From Solibaculum_A intestinale (GTDB taxonomy: Bacteria > Bacillota > Clostridia > Oscillospirales > Acutalibacteraceae), in NCBI RefSeq assembly GCF_040096205.1, contig NZ_JBBMFD010000012.1:1-64000 (forward strand): DNA of 64,000 nt, written 5' to 3'. The translations under genes and the position numbers were made by a program. Positions 49,099 to 59,329 of this stretch are shown piece after piece. Position 1 is the stretch's first letter, and the number at the start of each line of letters is the position of its first letter. The notes under the pieces were generated by a model. That model was not told the DNA's origin. It saw nothing but the letters and a program-made list of their open reading frames with translations, and made no database searches.

Positions 49099-50502
49099 TT
49101 ATAAGGCGCCGGCCGTTCCCGGCGTCTCGCTTTGCTTATAGTGCTTTTCGAGCATCTCATCGTCCACACGGTCCAGCTCTTCCTTGGGAAGCATGGAGAG
49201 AAGCTGCCAGCCCAGATCCAGGGTTTGGTCGATGGTGCGGTTTTCGTGAAAGCTCTGATTTAAAAACAGGGTTTCAAACGCCTTGCCGAACTCAATGTAC
49301 CGGTGGTCGATGGGGGAGAGCTCCTCCTCGCCGATGACCGACGCTAAGGACCTTGCGTCCTGCACATGGGCATAAGAAGCAAAAAGCTGGTTTGCAAGGG
49401 CGGAATGATCCTCTCTCGTGTAGCCCTCGCCAATGCCGTCCTTCATCAGACGAGACAGAGAGGGAAGCACCGATACCGGCGGATAAATGCCCTTGCCGTC
49501 AAGGCTCCGGTCGAGCACGATCTGACCTTCGGTGATGTAACCGGTCAGGTCGGGCACCGGATGAGTAATGTCGTCGTTGGGCATGGTCAGAATCGGAATC
49601 TGGGTGACCGACCCGGTGTGCCCCTCGATCATGCCCGCCCGCTCGTAAAGGGAAGCGAGGTCGGAATACAGATAACCCGGATAGCCCTTGCGGCCGGGAA
49701 TCTCGCCCTTGGACGAGGAGAATTCACGAAGTGCCTCCGCATAGGAGGTCATGTCGGTCATGATGACCAGCACGTGCTTATTCTGCTCAAAGGCCAGATA
49801 CTCCGCCGCCGTCAGCGCGCAGCGGGGGGTCAGAATGCGTTCGATGATCGGGTCGTTTGACAGGTTTAAGAACATGGTAACCCTGGACAGGGTACCCGAA
49901 TCCTCAAAAGAACGGCGGAAGTACTGGGCCACGTCGTTTTTGACGCCCATGGCCGCAAACACCACGCAAAATTCCGCCCCTTCCTCCTCCGCGATCCGAG
50001 CCTGGCGCACGATCTGTACGGCAAGCTCGTTGTGTTTCATGCCCGAGCCTGAGAAGATGGGTAGCTTCTGGCCCCGGATTAGGGTCATCAGGCAGTCGAT
50101 GGAGGAAACGCCGGTGTTGATGTAATTGCGCGGATAGGTGCGGGAGACCGGATTCATCGGCATGCCGTTGACATCCGCGAACTTCTCCGGAAACACGTCC
50201 CCGAGACCGTCGATGGGTTTTCCCTTGCCGTCGAAGATGCGCCCGAGAATCTCCGGAGACAGCGCTAGCTCCATGGGTCGCCCAGTCAGGCGGGTGCGGG
50301 TATTTGTCAAAGAAATGCCGCGTGTCCCTTCAAAGACCTGGATAATGACCCGTTCGCCGTCGATCTGTACAATACGGCCGGAACGGGATTCGCCGTTTTG
50401 CAGCTTGATTTCCACCATTTCCTCAAACCCGGCGTTTTTTACTCCGTCCAGGGCGATCAGCGGTCCGCTGATCTGATTGAGACCGATATATTCGAGAACC
50501 AT
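49099..50502 (-). CDS. atpB: V-type ATP synthase subunit B
   Basis: A 467-residue non-catalytic nucleotide-binding-fold subunit of the A3B3 head. The phosphate loop is degenerate, reading LPIFSGSGMKHNELA, as in all V/A-type B subunits. The N-terminal YIGLNQISGPLIALDGVKNAGFEEMVEI and VNGMPMNPVSRTYPRNYINTGVSSID are diagnostic. It follows subunit A by 22 bp. Confidence 0.97.
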   Translation of the reverse strand: MVLEYIGLNQISGPLIALDGVKNAGFEEMVEIKLQNGESRSGRIVQIDGERVIIQVFEGTRGISLTNTRTRLTGRPMELALSPEILGRIFDGKGKPIDGLGDVFPEKFADVNGMPMNPVSRTYPRNYINTGVSSIDCLMTLIRGQKLPIFSGSGMKHNELAVQIVRQARIAEEEGAEFCVVFAAMGVKNDVAQYFRRSFEDSGTLSRVTMFLNLSNDPIIERILTPRCALTAAEYLAFEQNKHVLVIMTDMTSYAEALREFSSSKGEIPGRKGYPGYLYSDLASLYERAGMIEGHTGSVTQIPILTMPNDDITHPVPDLTGYITEGQIVLDRSLDGKGIYPPVSVLPSLSRLMKDGIGEGYTREDHSALANQLFASYAHVQDARSLASVIGEEELSPIDHRYIEFGKAFETLFLNQSFHENRTIDQTLDLGWQLLSMLPKEELDRVDDEMLEKHYKQSETPGTAGAL

Positions 50503-50524
50503 AGGTTATCGTCCCTCCCAAACT

Positions 50525-52282
<1,758 letters not shown>

Positions 52283-52346
52283 GCGGCTTTCACCCCCGTC
52301 AGATTGCGCCGAAGAAGCCGAAAAAGGCCCGGCGCGAAACGTTTTG

Positions 52347-52958
52347 TCAATTTGCTTTAGCCGGCTCCACCGACAGGCCCGCATGCTCGGCAAACCAGAC
52401 GTGCTGGCTGTCGAGGCGGGTGTCCAGAGTCTCGTCGGCCATCAGGCCGAACTCCCGGCATTCCATGCGAAAGCCGCCCAAACGGATGGAATCGTCCGCC
52501 TTAACCTGGCAGCCCTCCGAAAAGAGTTTGCTTAAGTCCCCGCCAAGGGGCAGGTCCGCTTCTCGCAGGTACAAGGTGACCTCTGCTTTCGGGAACAGCT
52601 TCGCCGCTTCCTTTGCCAGGCCTTCGAGAAAGGCCGGGTATGCGTCCGTCTTCGTGAAGGCTTCGATTTCCTTCTTTGCCTCGTCAAACACGTCTTTGGT
52701 GATCTCGCCGCGCTTTAACAGGGCGGCCCGGTGGAGCTTGAGTTCCTTTTGGGACAGATCCCGGCGGATGCCGGTGCGCATTTTGGAGATTTCCTGCTGA
52801 ATCAGGTGATAGGCGTCGGTCAGCGCCTCGGTCTCCGCCTTTTCCAGCTCCGCTTTGTTGAAGGCTTCCGATTCCGCCAGGATCCGCGCCCGGCGTTCCT
52901 CGGCGTCCTTGTTGATGGCCTGTATGAATTTGCTTAGCTTTTCGTCCTGTAAAGCCAT
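52347..52958 (-). CDS. atpE: V-type ATP synthase subunit E
   Basis: A 203-residue peripheral-stalk subunit. The first 100 residues form a charged helix (KFIQAINKDAEERRARILAESEAFNKAELEKAE) and the C-terminal half a small alpha/beta domain that caps the head. With the small helical subunit encoded first in the operon it makes the stator. It lies 16 bp after subunit F. Confidence 0.9.
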   Translation of the reverse strand: MALQDEKLSKFIQAINKDAEERRARILAESEAFNKAELEKAETEALTDAYHLIQQEISKMRTGIRRDLSQKELKLHRAALLKRGEITKDVFDEAKKEIEAFTKTDAYPAFLEGLAKEAAKLFPKAEVTLYLREADLPLGGDLSKLFSEGCQVKADDSIRLGGFRMECREFGLMADETLDTRLDSQHVWFAEHAGLSVEPAKAN

Positions 52959-52974
52959 AGTCGAGCCTCCTCAT

Positions 52975-53283
52975 TCATATCTTCACGCCGATGGCCTCAC
53001 GCACATACTGCATGATGGAATCGGACGGGCGGGCCGAACCGTGGCGGTCCGGAATCTGCACGATCAGCGGGCGGTGGCTTGTGAGCTTCATGTCCAGAAT
53101 GACTTCCGGGCACAGCTTCATCAGCCCCTCGGTGATCAGCACGATTCCGATCTCGCTGTTTTCCTTGGCTTCCTTCAGGGCCTGGCGGACCTCCGCTTCC
53201 TCGTGGACGACAACGCCTTCGATCCCCGCGAGCCGCATGCCCACCAAGGTATCGATGTTATCGCTGATTAATTGAAAACGCAT
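52975..53283 (-). CDS. atpF: V-type ATP synthase subunit F
   Basis: A 102-residue central-stalk subunit with a Rossmann-like fold: LISDNIDTLVGMRLAGIEGVVVHE, then IGIVLITEGLMKLC and RPLIVQIPDRHG. It binds subunit D. The start is ATG 53283 after AAAGGCGGTGAAACC. It lies between K and E. Confidence 0.92.
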   Translation of the reverse strand: MRFQLISDNIDTLVGMRLAGIEGVVVHEEAEVRQALKEAKENSEIGIVLITEGLMKLCPEVILDMKLTSHRPLIVQIPDRHGSARPSDSIMQYVREAIGVKI

Positions 53284-53323
53284 CGTGGTTTCACCGCCTT
53301 TGTTATGTGCGCCCAAACGCTTT

Positions 53324-53809
53324 TTACGATACGAACAGGATCAGGATGGAAATAACCAGGCCGTACAGGGCGATGGATTCGCCCAGGGCCACGAAGATCA
53401 AAGACTTGGAGAAGGCCTTGGGGTTTTCTGAGGTGGCGCCGATGGCCGCCGGGGAGGCGGACGCCACAGCGATACCGCCGCCGATACAGGCAAGGCCCAC
53501 CGCCAAAGCCGCCGCTAAGTATTTCATGCCGTCGGCGTTGGCCGCAGCGGCTGCCGCATCCGCGTCGCTGGTGGCGGGAGCCGGGGCTGTGGCGGGAGCA
53601 GCGGTAGCCACTGGCTGGGCGTTGTCGTCCGGGGTAGCCGCTGAAACCGCGAAGGGCATAGCGACCGCCAGCAGCATCACTGCGGCAAAAGCGGTCAGGT
53701 TGACGCGCAGGGCCTTGCGGGGAGAATTGCCTCTCTTAAGACTGCGGATGGAGAGAACGAGCGGGATGCACATAGCGGCTAAAATCAGAACTGCAAACAG
53801 AGCATACAT
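53324..53809 (-). CDS. V-type ATP synthase proteolipid subunit K (c), with N-terminal extension
   Basis: A 161-residue proteolipid. Only the C-terminal 75 residues are the c-type hairpin: helix 1 KYLAAALAVGLACIGGGIAVASASPAAIGA, loop SENPKAF, helix 2 with the ion-binding Glu in ALGESIALYGLVISILILF. Before it lie a first helix (1-20), a basic stretch, a second helix (about 38-58, likely signal-anchor) and an Ala/Pro/Thr-rich linker. Most V-type K subunits have four helices and no such linker. Glu-Ser-x-x-x-Tyr resembles sodium-type rings, but the helix-1 Gln of sodium enzymes is absent, so the ion is undecided. Confidence 0.9.
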   Translation of the reverse strand: MYALFAVLILAAMCIPLVLSIRSLKRGNSPRKALRVNLTAFAAVMLLAVAMPFAVSAATPDDNAQPVATAAPATAPAPATSDADAAAAAANADGMKYLAAALAVGLACIGGGIAVASASPAAIGATSENPKAFSKSLIFVALGESIALYGLVISILILFVS

Positions 53810-53872
53810 TAGTATTTCCTCCTCATAATTCAGGTTCCCGTCACCGGGCGATAGGGAAAACCGGCCGGAACG

Positions 53873-55813
53873 CTACTGATTTTGTGTCTTTCTCGACCGG
53901 ATGGACAAAAAGGGTTTGCCGTTGCCGGAGTAGAACCGGCTGAACATTTCGTAGTATTCCAGACGCAGCACCTGGATGGCCACAAGAAGGGCTTCCAGAC
54001 AGGCGACGATGACATTGCCGATGACCACCGCGATGGTATACCCCACCGGATCGAACAGCTCGGCGATGACGAATACTACCTTCATCATGCCCGCGTGCAC
54101 CAGCACGAAGGCGCCCACCCGCAAAAAGGACAGGGTGTTGGACAGGTAGCTTAAAAGAAAATCAAAGAGCTCGAAGAAGTTGCCGGAAATGAATTCGCCC
54201 ACGCTGTCTTCGAAAATCTTCGGCTTTCGTCCAACCAGATTTCCAAGCGGCTCCCGAAAGAACATCACAAGCAGCGGGAGCACAATCAAAAACAGAATAT
54301 AGGGCAGGCTGAAGAGGTTTAAGCCCGTGGCGAAGAGCAAAGCGCCCGCCGTTAGGATGGACGCGTAGAAGACAAGCCCCGCCGCCCCGCTGGGGCCGAA
54401 GAGGGCATCCGCGTACCGTTTTCGTCGAAGCCCCGAAAAGATGTTGATGACCATGGCCACCATATTGAGCACGCAGCCGATGGCAATGGATGCGAGCAGA
54501 ATCAGAGTAATGTTTTCCGGCTCCATCACCCTAAAGGGAGAGAGGCCGAAGCTTGCGTAAATAGAGTCGAGAGCGGTCTCAAAGCCGAACACCGACCCGA
54601 AGATACAGCCGAACAGCGTAGAGAAAATACTCGTGCGCATCAAGATGGGACCGATGGACATATGCCGTTTCTTGTACATATACAGTCCCACCAAAAACAG
54701 CAGGATGCCCTGCCCCACGTCGGCGAACATAATGCCGAACAAAATGCAGTAGGTGATGCTGATGAAAACGGTGGGGTCCACCTCGTCGTAATCCGGCAGG
54801 CCGAACATATCCACGAACATCTCAAAGGGCCTTGCGAGCCACCTGTTTTTGAGCCGGATGGGCGGAGTTTCGTCCCGCGGCGCGTCATCCGGCGGCTCGA
54901 ACACCACCTGCACCGCTTCCATGTCGTCAAACCGGTGGAAGAATTCCTCCTGTTTTGCGGCCGGGATCCAGCCGATCAGGTGGAAAAGCGTCCCGTGCTT
55001 GGCGGCGTACCGCCTGAGATCGAACGCATCGCTTAGATAGGTCAAGAAAGAGTATGCGTTCTCGATTTTTTCGTGCTGCTTTTCCCAGGACGTTTGAATT
55101 TTTTGCGTCAGCTGCGAAAGCCGCTTGCGGTCTACGGCCACCTTTTTCTGAAACCGCTCGATTCCTTCTTCCGGGGTCCCGTTTACCCCGGGAACCCGCA
55201 GCCGTTCGAAGTACAGATGGGAGAAAATCCGGTCTACTTCCTCCACCTGCTCCCGCGGGCAGAAATACACGCCCCAGTAATGGGTGGTGTCCACCGACCC
55301 GGGGAAGAACATCACATAGGGATTGTCCTCATACGCCTGCAGCTTCGGGTAGCTGTCCCTGGGGATGCGCCCGAAACGCACCTTGATGAACTCACAGGAG
55401 AACACCTCGTCGAGCCGGACGTTGAGCCCGGTAAAGTGGGACAGCTGTGCGATGAAGGTTTCCCCCATGGAAATGTCTTCCTTGAGGGCGCGAAACTGTT
55501 GGTCCAAGGTCCTGAATTCGTCCGACACATGGTCCACAAACTGCCCAAGGCCTTCCCGGTCGTAATTGACCGGCGAAGTGACCGGCGTCAGCTTAAGCGG
55601 CGGCGCGTGAGATTTGGAAAGCTCGTCGAGGGCCTGCAGCATCGGCGTATAGGGGTTATCCTGGCTGATGGAGGCGTAGCCCTTGCTGTCTTCCAGGAAG
55701 GTCAGCGTCGATTCCGGATGAAAGTCCTCATCAATGCATACCCGTTCCAATGCCGTGTCCATCGTGTCCAGTTTTCCCAGCACGTTGACCAGCAGCATTT
55801 TTTCAATCGCCAT
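53873..55813 (-). CDS. atpI: V-type ATP synthase subunit I (a subunit)
   Basis: A 646-residue stator/ion-channel subunit. The N-terminal half is a soluble, partly coiled-coil arm (about 1-330). The C-terminal half has about seven or eight membrane helices beginning YCILFGIMFADVGQGILLFLVGLYMYKK and ending with LSYLSNTLSFLRVGAFVLVHAGMM, where Arg in SFLRVG is the essential channel arginine. It is followed by K and preceded by C. Confidence 0.95.
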   Translation of the reverse strand: MAIEKMLLVNVLGKLDTMDTALERVCIDEDFHPESTLTFLEDSKGYASISQDNPYTPMLQALDELSKSHAPPLKLTPVTSPVNYDREGLGQFVDHVSDEFRTLDQQFRALKEDISMGETFIAQLSHFTGLNVRLDEVFSCEFIKVRFGRIPRDSYPKLQAYEDNPYVMFFPGSVDTTHYWGVYFCPREQVEEVDRIFSHLYFERLRVPGVNGTPEEGIERFQKKVAVDRKRLSQLTQKIQTSWEKQHEKIENAYSFLTYLSDAFDLRRYAAKHGTLFHLIGWIPAAKQEEFFHRFDDMEAVQVVFEPPDDAPRDETPPIRLKNRWLARPFEMFVDMFGLPDYDEVDPTVFISITYCILFGIMFADVGQGILLFLVGLYMYKKRHMSIGPILMRTSIFSTLFGCIFGSVFGFETALDSIYASFGLSPFRVMEPENITLILLASIAIGCVLNMVAMVINIFSGLRRKRYADALFGPSGAAGLVFYASILTAGALLFATGLNLFSLPYILFLIVLPLLVMFFREPLGNLVGRKPKIFEDSVGEFISGNFFELFDFLLSYLSNTLSFLRVGAFVLVHAGMMKVVFVIAELFDPVGYTIAVVIGNVIVACLEALLVAIQVLRLEYYEMFSRFYSGNGKPFLSIRSRKTQNQ

Positions 55814-55835
55814 GGTTCACTCTCACCTCCTGCCC

Positions 55836-56888
55836 TTAAGCATGTTCCAGAATCAGGAGCTCCCGGATTTTGTCAGGGGGCAGCTGGTATCGGATGCCTT
55901 CGATGATATTGATGATGTTGCGCAGTTCGTTTTCTGCGATGATGGTGTAAGCCAAAAACACGGCCGGCGGATTCACAGAGAAGCGCATGGTGTGCAGCGC
56001 TTCCCGGAAAACCAGGGCCGACAGAGTTTCCTCCAGATAGCCGCCCTGCGTTTGCGAAAGCCGGTGGCCGTACTTGGTCCGCTGAAAGACGGCGAATGCC
56101 TCGTTTGCCGTCTTGGCGTGAAGCATGGCGTCCAGCTCCTCTTTTTTGATCACATGCTCGTAAGGAAGGAGCCGGGACCGGATTTCATCCGGCGACGCGG
56201 TGGAAAATGCGTTTTTGTAACGCAGGATGCGCAGCACGTTGTCCAGCTCCACCGTCATATAGTAAAAATCCAGCAACTCCTTTTTCATCTTGCCCCGGGT
56301 GTGCCGTTCAATCAGCGCAAACGCCCGGTCGTATAAATAATGGTAGAGCCGCGTTTCAATGGTAGTCAGGTCCAGCTCGTCGGGCCGCTTGCCTGCATAA
56401 GGGGAGAGAAGCGGTTCAAATGGCGTGCCTTTGAGCACCGCTAAAATATCATCAAAGGTCTTGCACTTGGCTAGATCCATGAGACGGATGTCGGTATGGT
56501 GCTCGAAAAAGGTGGGAAGATGAAAGAGGTATTCGTCTTCCTGCCCGTAGTTTAAAAGCCGGATACAATGGAGAATCTGCTGAATTTCGCCTCTGAGCAC
56601 AATGATTTCGTAGAAAAACTCCCGTCCCGCGTATTCGAATACGCACAGAGACGAATAGTCCTCAAAGGATTTACGCCGAAGAAGCTCCTCAAGCCTGCCC
56701 CGGTGAACGTCCACCGAACGGACCTCGCTCAAAAAGGGACCGAAATAGGTACGGTTTTTCAGATAGAGAGCCGCTTCCCCTACCGACTGGCAGGCCAGCA
56801 GCTCGTTAAAGTTCTGTAAAGTCAGCCGCTTGCCGAATTTGGCGCGTGCCTTTGCGGATAAAGCGTTGTGAGAATAACTGCCAGCCAT
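55836..56888 (-). CDS. atpC: V-type ATP synthase subunit C
   Basis: A 350-residue helical subunit that links the central stalk to the membrane ring. Segments such as DFYYMTVELDNVLRILRYKNAF and the C-terminal TIIAENELRNIINIIEGIRYQLPPDKIRELL are typical. It sits between the small helical subunit and subunit I. Confidence 0.9.
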   Translation of the reverse strand: MAGSYSHNALSAKARAKFGKRLTLQNFNELLACQSVGEAALYLKNRTYFGPFLSEVRSVDVHRGRLEELLRRKSFEDYSSLCVFEYAGREFFYEIIVLRGEIQQILHCIRLLNYGQEDEYLFHLPTFFEHHTDIRLMDLAKCKTFDDILAVLKGTPFEPLLSPYAGKRPDELDLTTIETRLYHYLYDRAFALIERHTRGKMKKELLDFYYMTVELDNVLRILRYKNAFSTASPDEIRSRLLPYEHVIKKEELDAMLHAKTANEAFAVFQRTKYGHRLSQTQGGYLEETLSALVFREALHTMRFSVNPPAVFLAYTIIAENELRNIINIIEGIRYQLPPDKIRELLILEHA

Positions 56889-56921
56889 CGCGTTTCGCCT
56901 CCTTTGGCCAGGCTTTTTCCT

Positions 56922-57236
56922 TTATTCCCGGCCCAGGGTGCGGTTGACGATGGTTTTGATCCAGGCGTCCTTGTTGCGTTCAGCCGTCCGGTCAAGGGAA
57001 TCCATCACGCCGGCGTACGTTTTCTGGGTTTGCTCCCATTCTTCCTCGGCAAAGCCCCGTTCCTTTTCTTCCAGCTGTTCGACCTTTTTGCGGGCCCGGG
57101 TCAGATACTCGTCCTTGAGCGCCTGGCTCTTTTCCTCGACGGTCATTTCCGCCTGCATGCGCATGGAAGAGGCGTCCTCGGTGAGCTGGCGCGCCTGCTC
57201 ATCCATTTCAAGGATGCGCTTGATCATTTCTTGCAT
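56922..57236 (-). CDS. V-type ATP synthase small helical stator subunit (G/H type)
   Basis: A 104-residue almost wholly helical, charged protein with regular heptads (MIKRILEMDEQARQLTEDASSMRMQAEMTVEEKSQAL). It is the first gene of the operon, where subunit G/H is expected, and would pair with E in the peripheral stalk. The start is ATG 57236 after GGAGGGGATCCGT. Confidence 0.82.
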   Translation of the reverse strand: MQEMIKRILEMDEQARQLTEDASSMRMQAEMTVEEKSQALKDEYLTRARKKVEQLEEKERGFAEEEWEQTQKTYAGVMDSLDRTAERNKDAWIKTIVNRTLGRE

Positions 57237-57338
57237 ACGGATCCCCTCCTAAAAGTCGTAAAAGGGAGAACGCCAGTGGCGCTCTCCCGCTAAAATGCCC
57301 GAGGTATTTTGGTGATTGAGTGCATGCCGATGGTTGTT

Positions 57339-57367
57339 ATTATATACCCGTTTTTTCGTCATTACAA
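57339..57367 (-). promoter_or_regulatory. Sigma-A promoter of the V-ATPase operon
   Basis: TTGTAA-N17-TATAAT on the minus strand, about 100 bp before the first gene. The leader has a GGGAGAGCGCCACTGGCGTTCTCCC hairpin-type repeat near 57257-57287. Confidence 0.75.
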
Positions 57368-57433
57368 GGTACAAATTACTGAATAAAACCCAACCAAACC
57401 ATAAATTTCGTTACAATTTGTTGAAAGGCCAAC

Positions 57434-58792
57434 TTAGTTTTTCAGACTCTGAAGCGGTGCCGGAATCCGTCCGCCCCGGCTGATAAAGCGGGCCGGCGAC
57501 ATGCGGTTGACCTCCATGACCGGACCGCCGCCCAAAAGGCCGCCGAAACTCAATTCCTCGCCCACCTTCTTGCCGATGGCAGGGATTACCCGCACGGCGG
57601 TGGTCTTGGAGTTGACCATACCGATGGCCGCCTCGTCGGCGATGATGGCGGCGATGATTTCCGCGGGCGTGTCCCCGGGGATGTTGATCATGTCAAGCCC
57701 TACCGAGCAGACGGCGGTCATGGCTTCCAGCTTTTCTAAACACAGCGCACCCGAACGGGCCGCGTCGATCATCCCCGCGTCCTCCGTCACCGGGATGAAC
57801 GCGCCCGACAAGCCTCCCACATGGGAGGAAGCCATCACGCCGCCCTTTTTGACCGCGTCGTTCAAAAGAGCCAGCGCCGCCGTGGTTCCATAAGCGCCGC
57901 ATTGCTCGAGACCCATTTCTTCGAGGATATGGGCCACCGAGTCGCCCACCGCCGGCGTGGGTGCCAGCGATAAATCCACAATGCCGAAGGGCACGCAGAG
58001 CCGGCGGGACGCCTCCTGGGCCACCAGCTGACCCATACGAGTGATCTTAAAGGCGGTTCGCTTGATTAAGTCGGCCACTCCCGTCAGATCACAGTCTCCC
58101 GCTTTCTTCAGGGCCGCCCGTACTACGCCCGGGCCGGAAACGCCTACGTTAATCACACAGTCCGGCTCGCCCGGGCCGTGAAAGGCGCCCGCCATGAATG
58201 GGTTATCCTCCGGTGCGTTGCAGAAAACTACCAGCTTCGCGCAGCCGATGCAGTCCCGATCAGCGGTGATTTCCGCCGTCTCCTTCACCACCCGGCCCAT
58301 CCGGGCCACCGCATCCATGTTGATACCGGCCTTGGTGGAGCCGATGTTCACCGATGAGCACACGTGCTCGGTAACGCTGAGGGCTTCCGGGATGCTCTGC
58401 AGCAACGCGTAGTCCCCCGGGCCGAAGCCCTTTTGTACCAGCGCCGAATATCCGCCGATGAAGTTGACCCCCACCGCCCTCGCCGCCTTTTCCAGCGTCA
58501 GGGCGAATTTGACCGGATCCTTTCCCGGGCAGGCCGCCGCAATCATAGCGATGGGTGTGACCGAAATGCGCTTATGAATGATGGGAATGCCGTATTCCTT
58601 CTCAATGTCCTCGCCGACCTTGACCAGGTCCTTTGCATAGCGGGTGATCTTGTCGTAAATTTTTTCACAGGCCGCATCTATATCCGGGTCGCAGCAGTCG
58701 AGCAGAGAGATGCCCATAGTAATGGTGCGAACATCCAGATTCTCGTTGTCGATCATCTGGATGGTTTCCAGAATATCGTGCACATTTATCAT
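57434..58792 (-). CDS. UPF0210/DUF711 (PFL family) protein
   Basis: A 452-residue DUF711 protein distantly related to the pyruvate-formate-lyase fold by name only. Conserved blocks are MGISLLDCCDPDID, KRISVTPIAMIAA, GVNFIGGYSALVQKGFGPGD and SVNIGSTKAGINMDAV, with VNSKTTAVRVIPAIGKKVGEELSFGGLLGGGPVM near the end. The partner gene just upstream encodes an ACT domain, a pairing seen throughout Firmicutes and archaea. No biochemical function is established; the ACT partner suggests control by a small ligand. Confidence 0.92.
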   Translation of the reverse strand: MINVHDILETIQMIDNENLDVRTITMGISLLDCCDPDIDAACEKIYDKITRYAKDLVKVGEDIEKEYGIPIIHKRISVTPIAMIAAACPGKDPVKFALTLEKAARAVGVNFIGGYSALVQKGFGPGDYALLQSIPEALSVTEHVCSSVNIGSTKAGINMDAVARMGRVVKETAEITADRDCIGCAKLVVFCNAPEDNPFMAGAFHGPGEPDCVINVGVSGPGVVRAALKKAGDCDLTGVADLIKRTAFKITRMGQLVAQEASRRLCVPFGIVDLSLAPTPAVGDSVAHILEEMGLEQCGAYGTTAALALLNDAVKKGGVMASSHVGGLSGAFIPVTEDAGMIDAARSGALCLEKLEAMTAVCSVGLDMINIPGDTPAEIIAAIIADEAAIGMVNSKTTAVRVIPAIGKKVGEELSFGGLLGGGPVMEVNRMSPARFISRGGRIPAPLQSLKN

Positions 58793-58809
58793 TTGGAACC
58801 TCCCCCTTG

Positions 58810-59079
58810 TTATACGCGGTGCATGGAATTAAATATGTCTTCATGCATGATTTTGACCGAGAGGCCCATTTTTGTGCCTAAGCCTTCCATCCGGTCGGAA
58901 AGCTCGGTAAAGGGAATGGTGCAGTTGGAAATATCCACCAGCATAATCATGGCGAACAGGTCCTGCATGACCGACTGGGTCACCTCCGTAATGTTGACAT
59001 TGACCTGGGTGCACAGGTTGGAGACGCCGGCGAGAATGCCTACCATGTCCTTGCCGATTACCGCAATAACTGCGCGCAT
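58810..59079 (-). CDS. ACT domain protein (UPF0237)
   Basis: An 89-residue single ACT domain, RAVIAVIGKDMVGILAGVSNLCTQVNVNITEVTQSVMQDLFAMIMLVDIS, of the GcvR-like/UPF0237 group. ACT domains bind amino acids or similar ligands and usually regulate a partner. The start is ATG 59079 after GGAGGGATCGTT. It is followed by the UPF0210 gene after 17 bp. Confidence 0.93.
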   Translation of the reverse strand: MRAVIAVIGKDMVGILAGVSNLCTQVNVNITEVTQSVMQDLFAMIMLVDISNCTIPFTELSDRMEGLGTKMGLSVKIMHEDIFNSMHRV

Positions 59080-59113
59080 AACGATCCCTCCATACTTATT
59101 TAATAACCCACTC

Positions 59114-59142
59114 ATTATGCCGCTTTGTCAGAATTTTGTCAA
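59114..59142 (-). promoter_or_regulatory. Sigma-A promoter of ACT-UPF0210 operon
   Basis: TTGACA-N17-CATAAT on the minus strand. Confidence 0.75.
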
Positions 59143-59197
59143 GGTGTTTTGGGTATTCTATGGTTGCGTGATTCTATCCTATGCTGGGATTTCTTTC

Positions 59198-59226
59198 TTG
59201 ACAAATCCTACCCCCTTCACTATAAT
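59198..59226 (+). promoter_or_regulatory. Consensus sigma-A promoter of tRNA-Leu
   Basis: Perfect TTGACA and TATAAT with a 17-bp spacer, 16 bp before the tRNA. Confidence 0.9.
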
Positions 59227-59242
59227 TTTAGTTACAATCCAT

Positions 59243-59329
59243 GCCGCTGTGGTGGAATCGGCAGACACAAGGGACTTAAAATCCCTCGCTGGCGACAGCG
59301 TACCGGTTCAAGTCCGGTCAGCGGCACCA
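59243..59329 (+). tRNA. tRNA-Leu (anticodon TAA)
   Basis: A class II tRNA with acceptor GCCGCTG/CAGCGGC, anticodon TAA in GGGACTTAAAATCCC, a variable arm (CGCTGGCGACAGCG) and encoded CCA. Its 3' 22 bases also encode the end of the opposing recombinase gene. Confidence 0.96.
59308..59329. other. Probable attachment-site region
   Basis: The overlap between the tRNA-Leu 3' end and the recombinase gene marks the host-element junction. The exact crossover core cannot be set without the other end. Confidence 0.4.
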
